Below, piece by piece: positions 46,318-54,640 of a stretch of 64,000 nt of DNA. The position numbers and the translations under genes were made by a program. The notes below the pieces were generated by a model that was given only the letters and a program-made list of their open reading frames with translations, was not told the origin of the DNA and searched no databases. Numbering within the stretch: position 1 is the stretch's first letter; each line of letters opens with the position of its first letter. The stretch is from Aurantiacibacter aquimixticola. Its GTDB lineage: Bacteria; Pseudomonadota; Alphaproteobacteria; Sphingomonadales; Sphingomonadaceae. Location of the stretch: assembly GCF_003605475.1 (NCBI RefSeq), contig NZ_RAHX01000001.1, forward strand, positions 2,170,001-2,234,000, given 5' to 3'.

Positions 46318-46337
46318 GATCCGACCTCCGTCGGATC
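46318..46337. terminator. Hairpin after tRNA-Trp
   Basis: GATCCGAC and GTCGGATC form a perfect 8-bp stem around CTCC, starting 11 nt after the tRNA end. No T-tract follows on the plus strand, so it may be a processing or weak termination structure. Confidence 0.4.
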
Positions 46338-46395
46338 GTCCTCGCCAGACGCGCAGCAAGCTGCGCCGCTGCGGTCGGGCATTTGCTCTCGCCTC

Positions 46396-46446
46396 GCTGC
46401 GCTCGGAGCTCCGCTGCGCTCGGAGCTCCGCTGCGCTCGGAGCTCC
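46396..46446. repeat. 17-bp tandem repeat, three exact copies
   Basis: GCTGCGCTCGGAGCTCC occurs three times head-to-tail without mismatch (46396-46412, 46413-46429, 46430-46446), followed by the partial GCTGCGG. Each junction carries the palindrome CGGAGCTCCG. It lies in the 316-bp non-coding stretch between tRNA-Trp and the 48-residue ORF, in which I see no other gene. Copy number may vary between strains. Confidence 0.85.
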
Positions 46447-46623
46447 GCTGCGGGGCGGCTCGAAGGGCGACAACGACGCCCTTACACATCCGCACCTGTG
46501 CGTATCGCGCTGCTCCTTGCCAGCGCTGTCCCGGTTCGGCTCATCTCGTCGCGCGGAGGGAACCGCTTGGCGGCACGCGAATTGTAGGATGCGGACGGAC
46601 CGCGAAACTTGAAGGAGTGCGAC

Positions 46624-46770
46624 GTGTCGAGAATTTTCCGCAACAGCCGCCCCGACAGCTGGAGCAGCCCGCGTTTTCATAACGACCCGAGCATTCGTTC
46701 GATGTCGCATGGCAAGATTCTTCCGATGGAAGAGCCGGGCTTTCTGGCGAAACTGTTCGGCCGGCGCTGA
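46624..46770 (+). CDS. Small protein of 48 residues, unknown
   Basis: A GTG-initiated ORF preceded by GAAGGAG 6 nt upstream. The product begins SRIFRNSRPDSWSSPRFHND, continues PSIRSMSHGKILPMEEPGFL and ends AKLFGRR. It is basic, compositionally sensible and followed 15 nt later by a strong terminator. No membrane segment. Too short for confident family assignment, but the ribosome-binding site and terminator support real expression. Confidence 0.6.
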   Translation: MSRIFRNSRPDSWSSPRFHNDPSIRSMSHGKILPMEEPGFLAKLFGRR

Positions 46771-46785
46771 CGCCTGATATGGCAG

Positions 46786-46826
46786 AAAAAAGGGCCGCCG
46801 CTCGGGATGAGCGGCGGCCCTTTTTT
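46786..46826. terminator. Strong bidirectional intrinsic terminator
   Basis: A6 followed by the 11-bp stem GGGCCGCCGCT/AGCGGCGGCCC (46792-46802 with 46810-46820) and T6. Serves the 48-residue ORF on the plus strand and the AGCS symporter gene on the minus strand, which converge here. Confidence 0.93.
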
Positions 46827-46853
46827 CTGTGCGCCTTCGGAGCTGGAGGAGCG

Positions 46854-48395
46854 TCAGTACTCCTCCGGTTCCTCCGGCGTGTCGGCGGTATGCGTCGGCC
46901 CGGCATCCTTCTGGCCCTTCGCCAGCTTGAACACCACGCCAGACAGCAGCGCGAGAGCGAGCAGGTTCGGCAGCGCCATTGCGGCGTTGGAGATATCGCC
47001 CATGCGCCAGACCAGCGTCAGGTCCAGCGTGGAGCCGAGATAGATCACCACGCACCACAGCACGCGCCAGATCATGTGCAGCACCTTCTCGCCGCCGCGG
47101 GTCGAGCCCGGCACACGGTCGTAAATGAAGGTGATCGCCCGTTCGCCGTAATAGCTCCACGTCAGCAGCGTGGTGAACACAAAGAGGATGAGCGCGATAC
47201 TGGCAATCAGCGTGCCGATGGGAACGCCGACGATCTCGAACGGGAAGGCTGCGGCAAAGGCGCCGCTCGTCATTGCGAAGCCTTCCAGATCGGAATTCCA
47301 CGCATGCGCCACGCTTTCACCGCCTGCGGTAAAATCACCCTGCACCGTCAGCATGACGAGCGCTGTCATGGTGCAGATCACGATCGTGTCGATGAAGGTA
47401 CCCAGCATCGCCATGCGGCCCTGCTGCTGCGGATCATTCGTCTGCGCAACGGCGTGGGCGATAGGCGTCGAACCCTGGCCCGCTTCGTTCGAAAACAGAC
47501 CGCGCGCGACACCGGCACGGATTGCCAGCATGATCGCCGCCCCGGCAAAACCGCCTGTGGCCGCCTGTGGATTGATCGCCCCGTTGAAAATCAGCGCGAA
47601 AGTCGCCGGAAGGTCGCCGAAGTTCAGGATCAGCGCGAGCACGGCCATAACGATGTAAGCTGCCGCCATGAAGGGAATGATCTTTTCCGCCACGCTGCCG
47701 ATCGACTTGATCCCGCCGATGATGACGATGAAGACGAGGATGGCGGTGACGAGGCCGCCGATCCATTCCTCGATGCCGAACAGCTCGTTCATGCCGTCCG
47801 CAATCGCATTGGCCTGGATGGAATTGCCGGTGACGAGCGCGGAGAACAGCGTGCCGAGGCAGAAGACGATGGCGAGCCATGTCCATTTCTTGCCGAGGCC
47901 CATCATGATGTAGGTCATCGGGCCGCCGCGATAGATGCCGTCCGACGTTTTCTCGCGGTATCGAATGGCGAGCGAACCTTCGGCAAAGGCAAGCGCCATG
48001 CCGACCAGCGCGGTGATCCACATCCAGAAGATGGCGCCGGGGCCACCCAGCGCGATGGCAGTGGCGACGCCGGCAAGGTTGCCCGTGCCGACCTGCCCAG
48101 AAAGCGCTGTCGAGAGCGCGGCGAAAGGCGAAATTTCGCCCGCGCCTTCACCCTTGCGGCTGGAGAACAGGCCCTTGAACGCGCTGCCCAGCTTGACGAT
48201 GGGATAGAAGCGCAGGCCGATCATGATCCACATGCCGATGCCCAGCAGGATCAGCGTCATGGGCGGAATCGGCTGGCCGCCGATGGAAAGCCAGGACAGA
48301 GCTTCCCCGTTCCAGGTGCCTCCCCAGATGAAATCCGATACATTGGTGACCCGGTCGATCAACGAGACCGAGCCGCTTTCGCTGGCGGCAGACAT
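46854..48395 (-). CDS. AGCS-family sodium:alanine/glycine symporter
   Basis: 513 residues with about 10-11 membrane helices. The family motif area GEISPFAALSTALSGQVGTG, NLAGVATAIALGGPGAIFWM and WITALVGMALAFAEGSLAIR and a C-terminal TSGAFAAAFPFEIVGVPIG are typical. Imports alanine or glycine driven by Na+. The 5' region (48396-48600) shows no glycine riboswitch. May draw on the sodium gradient also served by the rhodopsin at 53679. Confidence 0.93.
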   Translation of the reverse strand: MSAASESGSVSLIDRVTNVSDFIWGGTWNGEALSWLSIGGQPIPPMTLILLGIGMWIMIGLRFYPIVKLGSAFKGLFSSRKGEGAGEISPFAALSTALSGQVGTGNLAGVATAIALGGPGAIFWMWITALVGMALAFAEGSLAIRYREKTSDGIYRGGPMTYIMMGLGKKWTWLAIVFCLGTLFSALVTGNSIQANAIADGMNELFGIEEWIGGLVTAILVFIVIIGGIKSIGSVAEKIIPFMAAAYIVMAVLALILNFGDLPATFALIFNGAINPQAATGGFAGAAIMLAIRAGVARGLFSNEAGQGSTPIAHAVAQTNDPQQQGRMAMLGTFIDTIVICTMTALVMLTVQGDFTAGGESVAHAWNSDLEGFAMTSGAFAAAFPFEIVGVPIGTLIASIALILFVFTTLLTWSYYGERAITFIYDRVPGSTRGGEKVLHMIWRVLWCVVIYLGSTLDLTLVWRMGDISNAAMALPNLLALALLSGVVFKLAKGQKDAGPTHTADTPEEPEEY

Positions 48396-48631
48396 TCTTT
48401 GAATTTCCCCTCACATCCCTTGTGAAGCACGCATAGCTATCGAGGCTTGCCCGTGCTGCATAGCCCAAATGTCGGTTTGCCCGCTCTTGCCAAGCGGCGG
48501 AGGTCGGCCTAAACGGCTCTCCGTCTTTCCGACATCGGAGCACTCGAAAGCCCCTCCCGGACATTGCCCGGGGCGGCGAGACCTCCTACCTGAAAGACAC
48601 GATACAAGTTTTGACAGCAGGCGATCAGGCA

Positions 48632-48844
48632 ATGGCCGAACAGGCACCCAACAAGAAGACCAGCCCGGGCGAATTCGTCCGCCAGGTCCGTTCGGAAACG
48701 TCCAAGGTGGTCTGGCCCACCTGGCCCGAAACCGCCCGCACGGGCATTTTCGTCGGCATCATGGTGATCATCCTGTCGCTGTTCTTCCTGGCCGTCGATT
48801 CGCTGTTCGGCTGGGTCGTGCGCCAGTTGCTGGCGTTGCTCTGA
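48632..48844 (+). CDS. secE: Preprotein translocase subunit SecE
   Basis: 70 residues from ATG 48632 (ATG/GTG-like starts upstream at 48611 would add seven residues). Core sequence GEFVRQVRSETSKVVWPTWP followed by the single membrane helix TGIFVGIMVIILSLFFLAVD, as in short alphaproteobacterial SecE. Directly upstream of nusG, the standard order. Confidence 0.93.
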   Translation: MAEQAPNKKTSPGEFVRQVRSETSKVVWPTWPETARTGIFVGIMVIILSLFFLAVDSLFGWVVRQLLALL

Positions 48845-48890
48845 CGCCCGCCGCGCACACACGATAATTCATAGGAAAACGAGAGACGCA

Positions 48891-49430
48891 ATGGCTGCCC
48901 GCTGGTACATCATCCACGCCTATTCCGGTTTCGAAAACAAGGTGCGCGACGCCATCCTGTCCGAGGCGGACCGTCTCGGCCTTGCCGAAGGTGTCGAGGA
49001 GGTCGAAGTGCCGACCGAGACCGTGACCGAGATCAAGCGTGGCAAGAAGGTGCAGACCGAGCGAAAGTTCATGCCCGGCTACGTGCTGGCCAAGCTGAAC
49101 ATGACGGACGATGTATATCACCTCGTCAAGAACACGCCGAAGGTCACCGGCTTTCTTGGCTCGGGAAACAAGCCGCAGCCGATTTCCGAAAAGGAAGCGG
49201 CGCGCTATTTCGGCGGCGTCGAGGAAGCCAAGTCGGCTCCGAAGAAGGACATCAGCGTCGATTACGAGATCGGAGATCAGGTCAAGGTGCTGGAAGGCCC
49301 CTTCGCCAGTTTCAACGGCGAGGTCGAGGAACTCGATTTCGACAAGGCGAAGGTCAAGGTCAGTGTGTCCATCTTCGGCCGCGCAACGCCGGTGGAACTG
49401 GATTTCGACCAGGTCGAACTCGTCAAGTAA
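48891..49430 (+). CDS. nusG: Transcription termination/antitermination factor NusG
   Basis: 179 residues. NGN domain: [61 protein letters not shown]-terminal KOW domain: [40 protein letters not shown]. Links RNA polymerase with Rho and with ribosomes. Normally followed by rplK, which here is 6.4 kb away. Confidence 0.96.
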   Translation: MAARWYIIHAYSGFENKVRDAILSEADRLGLAEGVEEVEVPTETVTEIKRGKKVQTERKFMPGYVLAKLNMTDDVYHLVKNTPKVTGFLGSGNKPQPISEKEAARYFGGVEEAKSAPKKDISVDYEIGDQVKVLEGPFASFNGEVEELDFDKAKVKVSVSIFGRATPVELDFDQVELVK

Positions 49431-49436
49431 AGCGCG

Positions 49437-49452
49437 CGGGCCGCGTGGCCCG
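49437..49452 (+). terminator. Short GC hairpin after nusG
   Basis: CGGGCC-GCGT-GGCCCG starts 6 nt after the nusG stop. There is no T-tract, so it is only a possible termination or stability element. Confidence 0.3.
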
Positions 49453-49555
49453 GCTCCGGAATGCAACACGACAGCGTTTCGCCTCCGGGCGGGGCGCTGT
49501 TTGCATTTGCGGCAATGAGGCTTGTCTTTTCCGATCATCGGCACATGGTGGGAAA

Positions 49556-52099
49556 ATGTTGCTCTCAATCCGAAAGTCTATCGTTGTCAGGTCATGTCTC
49601 GCCGCGCTGGCGAGCATCGTACTGGCGTCCTGCGCCGCGCTTCCCGTATCGCTGCCTGCATTGCCGGTTCCGCCCCCTTCGTGGACGACGATCAATGGCG
49701 CTGGCCAACCCACAGCGCGGCATGAAGCAGGCTTTGTGGAGCATGATGGCAAGCTCTATCTGATCGGCGGACGCGGCGTGAAACCGACCGATATCTTCGA
49801 TCCGGTGGCCGACAGCTGGAGCGCGGGCGCAGCAGTGCCGGTGGAAATGCATCACTTCCAGCCTGTTTCTGTCGGCGATGAAATCTGGATTGTCGGCGCG
49901 ATGACGGGCGGTTGGCCAAACGAAACGCCGCTGCCCCATGTATGGCGCTACCTTCCCGGCGAGGATCGCTGGGAAGAGGGGATCGCTCTGCCGCAACACC
50001 GCCTGCGCGGCGGTGGCGGCGTGGCCATCTATGGCGGACGCCTTTGGTGGGCCGGGGGCATCACCGATGGTCATGTCAGCGGATCGAATGGATGGCTGGA
50101 CAGCTATGATCTGGAAACCGGTGAATGGCGCGTCCATGCCGATGCGCCGCATCGGCGCGATCACTTCCAGCTGCTGGCGACCGGAAATCGCCTCTATCTC
50201 GCAGGCGGGCGGCGCACGGGTGAAGATCCGGATAGCGGCTTCGAGCCGACAGAACCGCAAGGCGATATGTTCGACATTGCCAATGACCGCTGGCTGCCGA
50301 CAGACCCGGCCTTTTGCTTGGCCGAACCCAGCGCCGGTATGATGGCGGCGGTTTGGGATGGCAGGCTGATCTTTACTGGCGGTGAGAGCGGAGCCCAGCA
50401 GGCCGCACATGCGCGTGTGGCGGTGTATGACCCTGCCACCCGCATCTGGAGCGCTTTGCCTGCGCTCAACAATGGTCGCCACGGAACCGGCCTGGCGATC
50501 CACAATGGCCTCGCCTATGTCGCTTCCGGAGCGGGCGATCGTGGTGGCGGCCCGGAGCTGACCAGTATTGAAGCGTTGGGCATGCCCAGATTGTTGAAGC
50601 CGACGCAGGCCACGGCTTTCCAGCCCGTTACGCTGGACTTTCTGGCGTCTGAATACATGCAGGAAAGCGATCCTGCGACCTTCACCGATCATCGCCTGAT
50701 GGTGCGTTTTACGTCCGACAGCGGTGATCCGTCGATTACAGTGCGCGGCTTTTTCGCAGGCGATGGCGATGCTGCCGATAGCAGCGCGGATGGCGGCCAT
50801 ATCTGGCGCGCCATTTTTACTCCGCCGGCTGCCGGCAACTGGCGCTGGACGGCCCGCTTTGCCGCCGGTGATGATATTGCCATCAGCACGGATTTTGCCG
50901 CTGGCGAGGATATGCCGATAGGAAGGCCCGCCCAGCGTGGCAGCCAGACCGGCGTTCTGGCCGTAGCGGAAAACCGACAGGACGGTTCCAGCTGGACCTC
51001 TGCCGATTACGGCCCGCTACGCGTCGTAGACGGCCGCTATCGCCTCCCTGATCAACGCGAATGGATCAAGAGCGGTGCGAATTCGCCCGAGAACCTGCTC
51101 GGCTTCGACGGCTTCGACGGAACCTATCGCACCAGCGGAAATGCTCGCGATGGCGAGGCGGATAGCGGCGATGCACTCCACACCTTCGCTCCGCATCTGA
51201 ACGACTGGCAGCCCGGAGATCCGCAATGGGGCGCCGGCGAGGGGCGCGCTCTTGTCGGCTTGATGAATTACCTCGCCAGCGTGGGCGTGAATTCGCAATA
51301 TTTCCTCACGTGGAATGTGGAGGGCGATGGCAAGGACGTGTGGCCCTACACTGCGCATGACACTTACGAGACCTTCGACGTCTCCAAGCTCGGGCAGTGG
51401 AACCGGCTGTTCGATCATATGCAGGCGCGGGGCATCGCATTGCATGTCGTCTTGCAGGAAACCGAGAACGAGTTGCTGATGGATGGCGGCAATACCGAGC
51501 GCGAACGGCGGCTCTACATGGCCGAAATGGTCGCGCGCTTCGCCCACCATAACGGGCTGATCTGGAACCTCGGTGAGGAAAATGGCCCCGTCCATTGGAG
51601 GCCCGAAGGGCAGACGGACGAGCAGCGCATGGCGATGATCGACCGGATGAGCGCCATCGATCCGTACAACCGCCCCTTGCTGCTTCACACCCATTCCGAA
51701 GCTGCCGACAAGGACGAAATCCTCACTCCGCTGCTTGGCTATCCGGGTCTGGACGGGCTTTCCTTCCAGGTCTCCGACCCTGAGCTGGTCGCATCAGAAA
51801 CCGCCAAATGGCTGCACCTTTCGCGGGAAGCGGGCAATCCGTGGGTGATCACGATGGACGAGATCGGGCCGTGGCAGGATGGCGCAATCCCGGACGACGA
51901 AGCGTCGGATGATCATGCCCGCCTTCTGCAATTGGCAATGCAGGCGCATCTCGAAGCGGGCGGGTCCGGTGTCGAATGGTATTTTGGCGCCCATCACCCG
52001 CATAACGATCTTACGGCCGAGGATCTGCGCAGCCGCGACCTGTTGTTCCGCCGCGCGGCAGAGATCAGAAGGGCGTGGGAGGCGGCACAGTCACGCTAG
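49556..52099 (+). CDS. Lipoprotein with kelch-type beta-propeller and DUF5060/glycoside-hydrolase-like domains
   Basis: 847 residues from ATG 49556. Lipobox LASC (Cys26). Residues ~45-345 contain kelch repeats (GFVEHDGKLYLIGGRGVKPT, AIYGGRLWWAGGITDGHVSG, LLATGNRLYLAGGRRTGEDP, AAVWDGRLIFTGGESGAQQA), a propeller fold. Residues ~357-440 (VTLDFLASEYMQESDPAT, WRAIFTPPAAGNWRWTARFA) match DUF5060. From about 500 a TIM-barrel-like region includes WIKSGANSPENLLGFDGFDG, YFLTWNVEGDGKDVWPYTAH, GLIWNLGEENGPVHW (Glu673/674) and WVITMDEIGPWQDG (Glu768), suggesting paired catalytic acids of an apiosidase- or DUF4038-like glycosidase. Likely anchored at the cell surface and acting on polysaccharide. The combination is unusual. 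Confidence 0.78.
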   Translation: MLLSIRKSIVVRSCLAALASIVLASCAALPVSLPALPVPPPSWTTINGAGQPTARHEAGFVEHDGKLYLIGGRGVKPTDIFDPVADSWSAGAAVPVEMHHFQPVSVGDEIWIVGAMTGGWPNETPLPHVWRYLPGEDRWEEGIALPQHRLRGGGGVAIYGGRLWWAGGITDGHVSGSNGWLDSYDLETGEWRVHADAPHRRDHFQLLATGNRLYLAGGRRTGEDPDSGFEPTEPQGDMFDIANDRWLPTDPAFCLAEPSAGMMAAVWDGRLIFTGGESGAQQAAHARVAVYDPATRIWSALPALNNGRHGTGLAIHNGLAYVASGAGDRGGGPELTSIEALGMPRLLKPTQATAFQPVTLDFLASEYMQESDPATFTDHRLMVRFTSDSGDPSITVRGFFAGDGDAADSSADGGHIWRAIFTPPAAGNWRWTARFAAGDDIAISTDFAAGEDMPIGRPAQRGSQTGVLAVAENRQDGSSWTSADYGPLRVVDGRYRLPDQREWIKSGANSPENLLGFDGFDGTYRTSGNARDGEADSGDALHTFAPHLNDWQPGDPQWGAGEGRALVGLMNYLASVGVNSQYFLTWNVEGDGKDVWPYTAHDTYETFDVSKLGQWNRLFDHMQARGIALHVVLQETENELLMDGGNTERERRLYMAEMVARFAHHNGLIWNLGEENGPVHWRPEGQTDEQRMAMIDRMSAIDPYNRPLLLHTHSEAADKDEILTPLLGYPGLDGLSFQVSDPELVASETAKWLHLSREAGNPWVITMDEIGPWQDGAIPDDEASDDHARLLQLAMQAHLEAGGSGVEWYFGAHHPHNDLTAEDLRSRDLLFRRAAEIRRAWEAAQSR

Positions 52100-52131
52100 C
52101 GCTTCCCAACCGGAAGTGTCGCATCCGACGA

Positions 52132-53499
52132 TCAACCGATATGGATGTGCGCCTTGCCATCGCGCTCGGGCGTTTTTTTCGGCGCGAGCAGGAAATAGGC
52201 GAGGAAGAGCGGGCTCACACGGCCCGCGAACATCAGCACCATCACGATTCCCCGGCCGATGCCGTCGAGCCCTTCGGTCGCGCCCTGGCTAAGTCCGACC
52301 GTGCCGAAAGCGCTTACCGCTTCGAACATCAGCGCCTCGAATTCGCCCTGCTGCGTCATCAGCAGCGCAAAGACGCCCAGCACGACCAGCATGCCTGCCG
52401 AGCACAGGGCGGCAAGTGCGGCGAAGATCTTCTCCCGCTCCACCACCTTGCCGAACACGACCGGCTCGCGGCGGTGCCGGAAGAACGCGATGGTGGCGAG
52501 AACGACGATGGCCATCGTCGTCACCTTCACTCCGCCGCCCGTGGACCCGACGCCCGCGCCGATGAACATGAAGACGGTCGCGGCAAAGCCCGTTTCCTGC
52601 CGCATCGCGCCGAAATCGAGCGTGGCGAAGCCGGCCGTGCGCGTTGTGGCGGACTGGAAGAAGGCGGCGACCCAGCGCTCGCCATCGTTTGCCAGCGCCC
52701 CCATGGTCCGCGGGTTGCTCCACTCGGCTCCGGCGAAGATCGCGGTGCCGAGCGCCAGCAGGACAAGGGTCGCGACCAGCATCAGCCGCGAATGGACCGA
52801 CAGCCCGTTCCGCTTCCCGCGCCGCGAAAGTTCAAGCAGGACGGACCAGCCGAGCCCGCCGATGATGAACAGCGCCGCGATGGTGAGCGTAACCTGCGGC
52901 AGCCCGTTATAATCCTGGAAGCTGTTGCCCTGCAGATCGAAACCCGCATTGTTGAAAGCGGCGACGGTATGAAAGACGCTGCGCCAGACGCCGTACCATC
53001 CCTCATCGGGCACCCAGGTGAGCGCGAGCACGGCCGCGCCTGCCGCTTGCACGGTTAATGCGAAGATCACCACCTTGGCGGCGACCTTGCCGATGCCCTT
53101 GACACTCGGCCGACCGAGCTCGGTCTGCAGCAATTCCTCGCCTGCATCGCCTTTCGCTTCGTCGAGCCAGACGATGATCGGGTACGCGAAGACGATCAGG
53201 CCGAGCCCGCCCACCTGCATCAGCAGCGCGATCACGACTTCGCCGAAAAGCGTGAAGCTTTCGCCCGTGGGCACGACGGTCAGCCCGGTCACGGTGGTCG
53301 CGCTGACCGATGTGAAGAGCGCTTCGCCGAAGCTCAGCGGTTCGACCTGCGCCCATGGCAGGGACAGCAGCATCGTTCCAAGCGCGATGGCGGAGAGATA
53401 CAACATGCAGAGCGCGGCGGGCGGCGATATCGCTTCGAAGCCGGACTCCGCCGCGCCTGAATCGCCCTCTTCCGGCGCGCCTATGCCTTCATCTGCCAT
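52132..53499 (-). CDS. Trk/Ktr-type potassium uptake membrane subunit (TrkH/KtrB)
   Basis: 455 residues. Four filter-like repeats can be recognised: SVSATTVTGLTVVPTGESF, TVAAFNNAGFDLQGNSF, SATTRTAGFATLDFGAM and SAFGTVGLSQGATEGLD, each with the conserved glycine. The arrangement of eight main helices fits KtrB/TrkH K+ transporters, some of which are Na+-coupled. The regulatory TrkA/KtrA partner is not adjacent. Divergently placed against the rhodopsin gene with a 180-bp spacer. Confidence 0.88.
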   Translation of the reverse strand: MADEGIGAPEEGDSGAAESGFEAISPPAALCMLYLSAIALGTMLLSLPWAQVEPLSFGEALFTSVSATTVTGLTVVPTGESFTLFGEVVIALLMQVGGLGLIVFAYPIIVWLDEAKGDAGEELLQTELGRPSVKGIGKVAAKVVIFALTVQAAGAAVLALTWVPDEGWYGVWRSVFHTVAAFNNAGFDLQGNSFQDYNGLPQVTLTIAALFIIGGLGWSVLLELSRRGKRNGLSVHSRLMLVATLVLLALGTAIFAGAEWSNPRTMGALANDGERWVAAFFQSATTRTAGFATLDFGAMRQETGFAATVFMFIGAGVGSTGGGVKVTTMAIVVLATIAFFRHRREPVVFGKVVEREKIFAALAALCSAGMLVVLGVFALLMTQQGEFEALMFEAVSAFGTVGLSQGATEGLDGIGRGIVMVLMFAGRVSPLFLAYFLLAPKKTPERDGKAHIHIG

Positions 53500-53678
53500 G
53501 CTTCACCTGAATAGAGCGCACGCCGCGGCGTTCCCGCAGGGCCCTACGGACTTTTTCCCGTAGAAACCACAAGGGCACCGGTGCGTTTACACCATGCGCC
53601 GGGTTCGCCTGCGTTCAACCTGACCGGTCGAGCTCCGCCGTTAGGCCGCCTATGCGCGGCACAGCAGGGAGCAGACCG

Positions 53679-54581
53679 ATGCCGACAATCGAAAATTTCG
53701 TCGAAATGGCCGTCTGGCAATATGACGTGGTTCGCCACGCCTTTGCCTTCACCGTAGCCGTGTTCGCCGCAGGTCTCGTCTATTTCGCGATGACCGCTTA
53801 CCAGACCGCGCCAGCCTATCGCGCCACGTCCATCATCTCCGCCGTCGTGATGGTGTCCGCCGCGCTGGAGATCGGCCAGCTCTGGATGCTGTGGAACGAG
53901 AGTTTTGCCTTCAATCCGGAAACGCAGATGTTCGCCGTGGTTGAAGGAGAACGCTTCTCCAACGGTTATCGCTACATGAACTGGATCATCGACGTGCCCA
54001 TGTTGATGACACAGCTCGTGGTCGTCGCCGGATTTGCCGGCGCGGCGCTGTTCCGCAAATGGGCGCTGCTCACCTTCACCGGCGTCGCCATGATCCTAAC
54101 CGGCTATGTCGGCCAGTATTTCGAACCCGCCGCCGCCGGCATTCCGGGCTATGAAAACGGCGAGCAGCTGTGGATCTGGGGTGCGATTTCCACGGCCTTC
54201 ATGGTCTGGATGATCCTCATCCTGTCGGGCGCGGTGCGCAATATCCAGGGCGAGCACAGCGATGCGGTCCGCAAGGGTCTGGTGCAGTGCTTCTGGTTCC
54301 TGGTCATCACCTGGGCGATCTACCCGATCGCCTATATGTGGCCGGTGTTCGACAGCTCGGCGGACGGCGTGGTCATCCGCCAGACGCTCTACACCATCGC
54401 CGACGTGACTTCTAAGCTGGTCTTCGGCGTGATGCTGAGCCAGGTGGCGCTGCGCCGTTCGGCGGAGCTCGGCTATCGCCAGGCGCAGGTGTCGATGATG
54501 GACCAGACGCCCAGCGCAAGCATGATCAGTGCCGAAGAGCGCGGCGATCCAGCCGTCACGAGCACGACGACGCGCAGCTAA
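53679..54581 (+). CDS. Microbial rhodopsin with NDQ motif, predicted light-driven sodium pump
   Basis: 300 residues from ATG 53679 with AGGGAG 7 nt upstream. Seven membrane helices. Helix C reads [18 protein letters not shown]: Arg98, Asn101, Asp105 and Gln112 occupy the positions of Arg109, Asn112, Asp116 and Gln123 in the sodium pump KR2, the NDQ triad that replaces Asp-Thr-Glu of proton pumps. Helix G has [15 protein letters not shown] with Asp242 and the retinal Schiff-base Lys246. Established for this family: light-driven Na+ export. No carotenoid-cleaving dioxygenase gene is in the window to supply retinal. A strong terminator follows. Confidence 0.93.
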   Translation: MPTIENFVEMAVWQYDVVRHAFAFTVAVFAAGLVYFAMTAYQTAPAYRATSIISAVVMVSAALEIGQLWMLWNESFAFNPETQMFAVVEGERFSNGYRYMNWIIDVPMLMTQLVVVAGFAGAALFRKWALLTFTGVAMILTGYVGQYFEPAAAGIPGYENGEQLWIWGAISTAFMVWMILILSGAVRNIQGEHSDAVRKGLVQCFWFLVITWAIYPIAYMWPVFDSSADGVVIRQTLYTIADVTSKLVFGVMLSQVALRRSAELGYRQAQVSMMDQTPSASMISAEERGDPAVTSTTTRS

Positions 54582-54595
54582 GCAACGCTTTGCGC

Positions 54596-54629
54596 AAAAA
54601 AGGCCGGGGGCGCTGCCTCCGGCCTTTTT
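54596..54629. terminator. Bidirectional intrinsic terminator
   Basis: A6, then GGCCGGGGG (54602-54610) pairing with CCTCCGGCC (54616-54624) with one G-T pair, then T5. Lies between the convergent rhodopsin and CPBP genes. Confidence 0.9.
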
Positions 54630-54640
54630 CGTGCCACGGA

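Noticed and set aside
46308..46623. Coding frames across the 17-bp tandem repeat
   Set aside because: The repetitive SER/RSG-type peptides are a by-product of the repeat; there is no start with a ribosome-binding site and no homology signal.
48396..48631. Possible glycine riboswitch upstream of the AGCS symporter
   Set aside because: The conserved glycine-aptamer core and paired A-rich/GGAGA-type elements could not be located on the transcribed strand.
53679..54581. Proton-pumping proteorhodopsin or xanthorhodopsin
   Set aside because: The helix C residues are Asn/Asp/Gln, not Asp/Thr/Glu, so a sodium pump is the better prediction.
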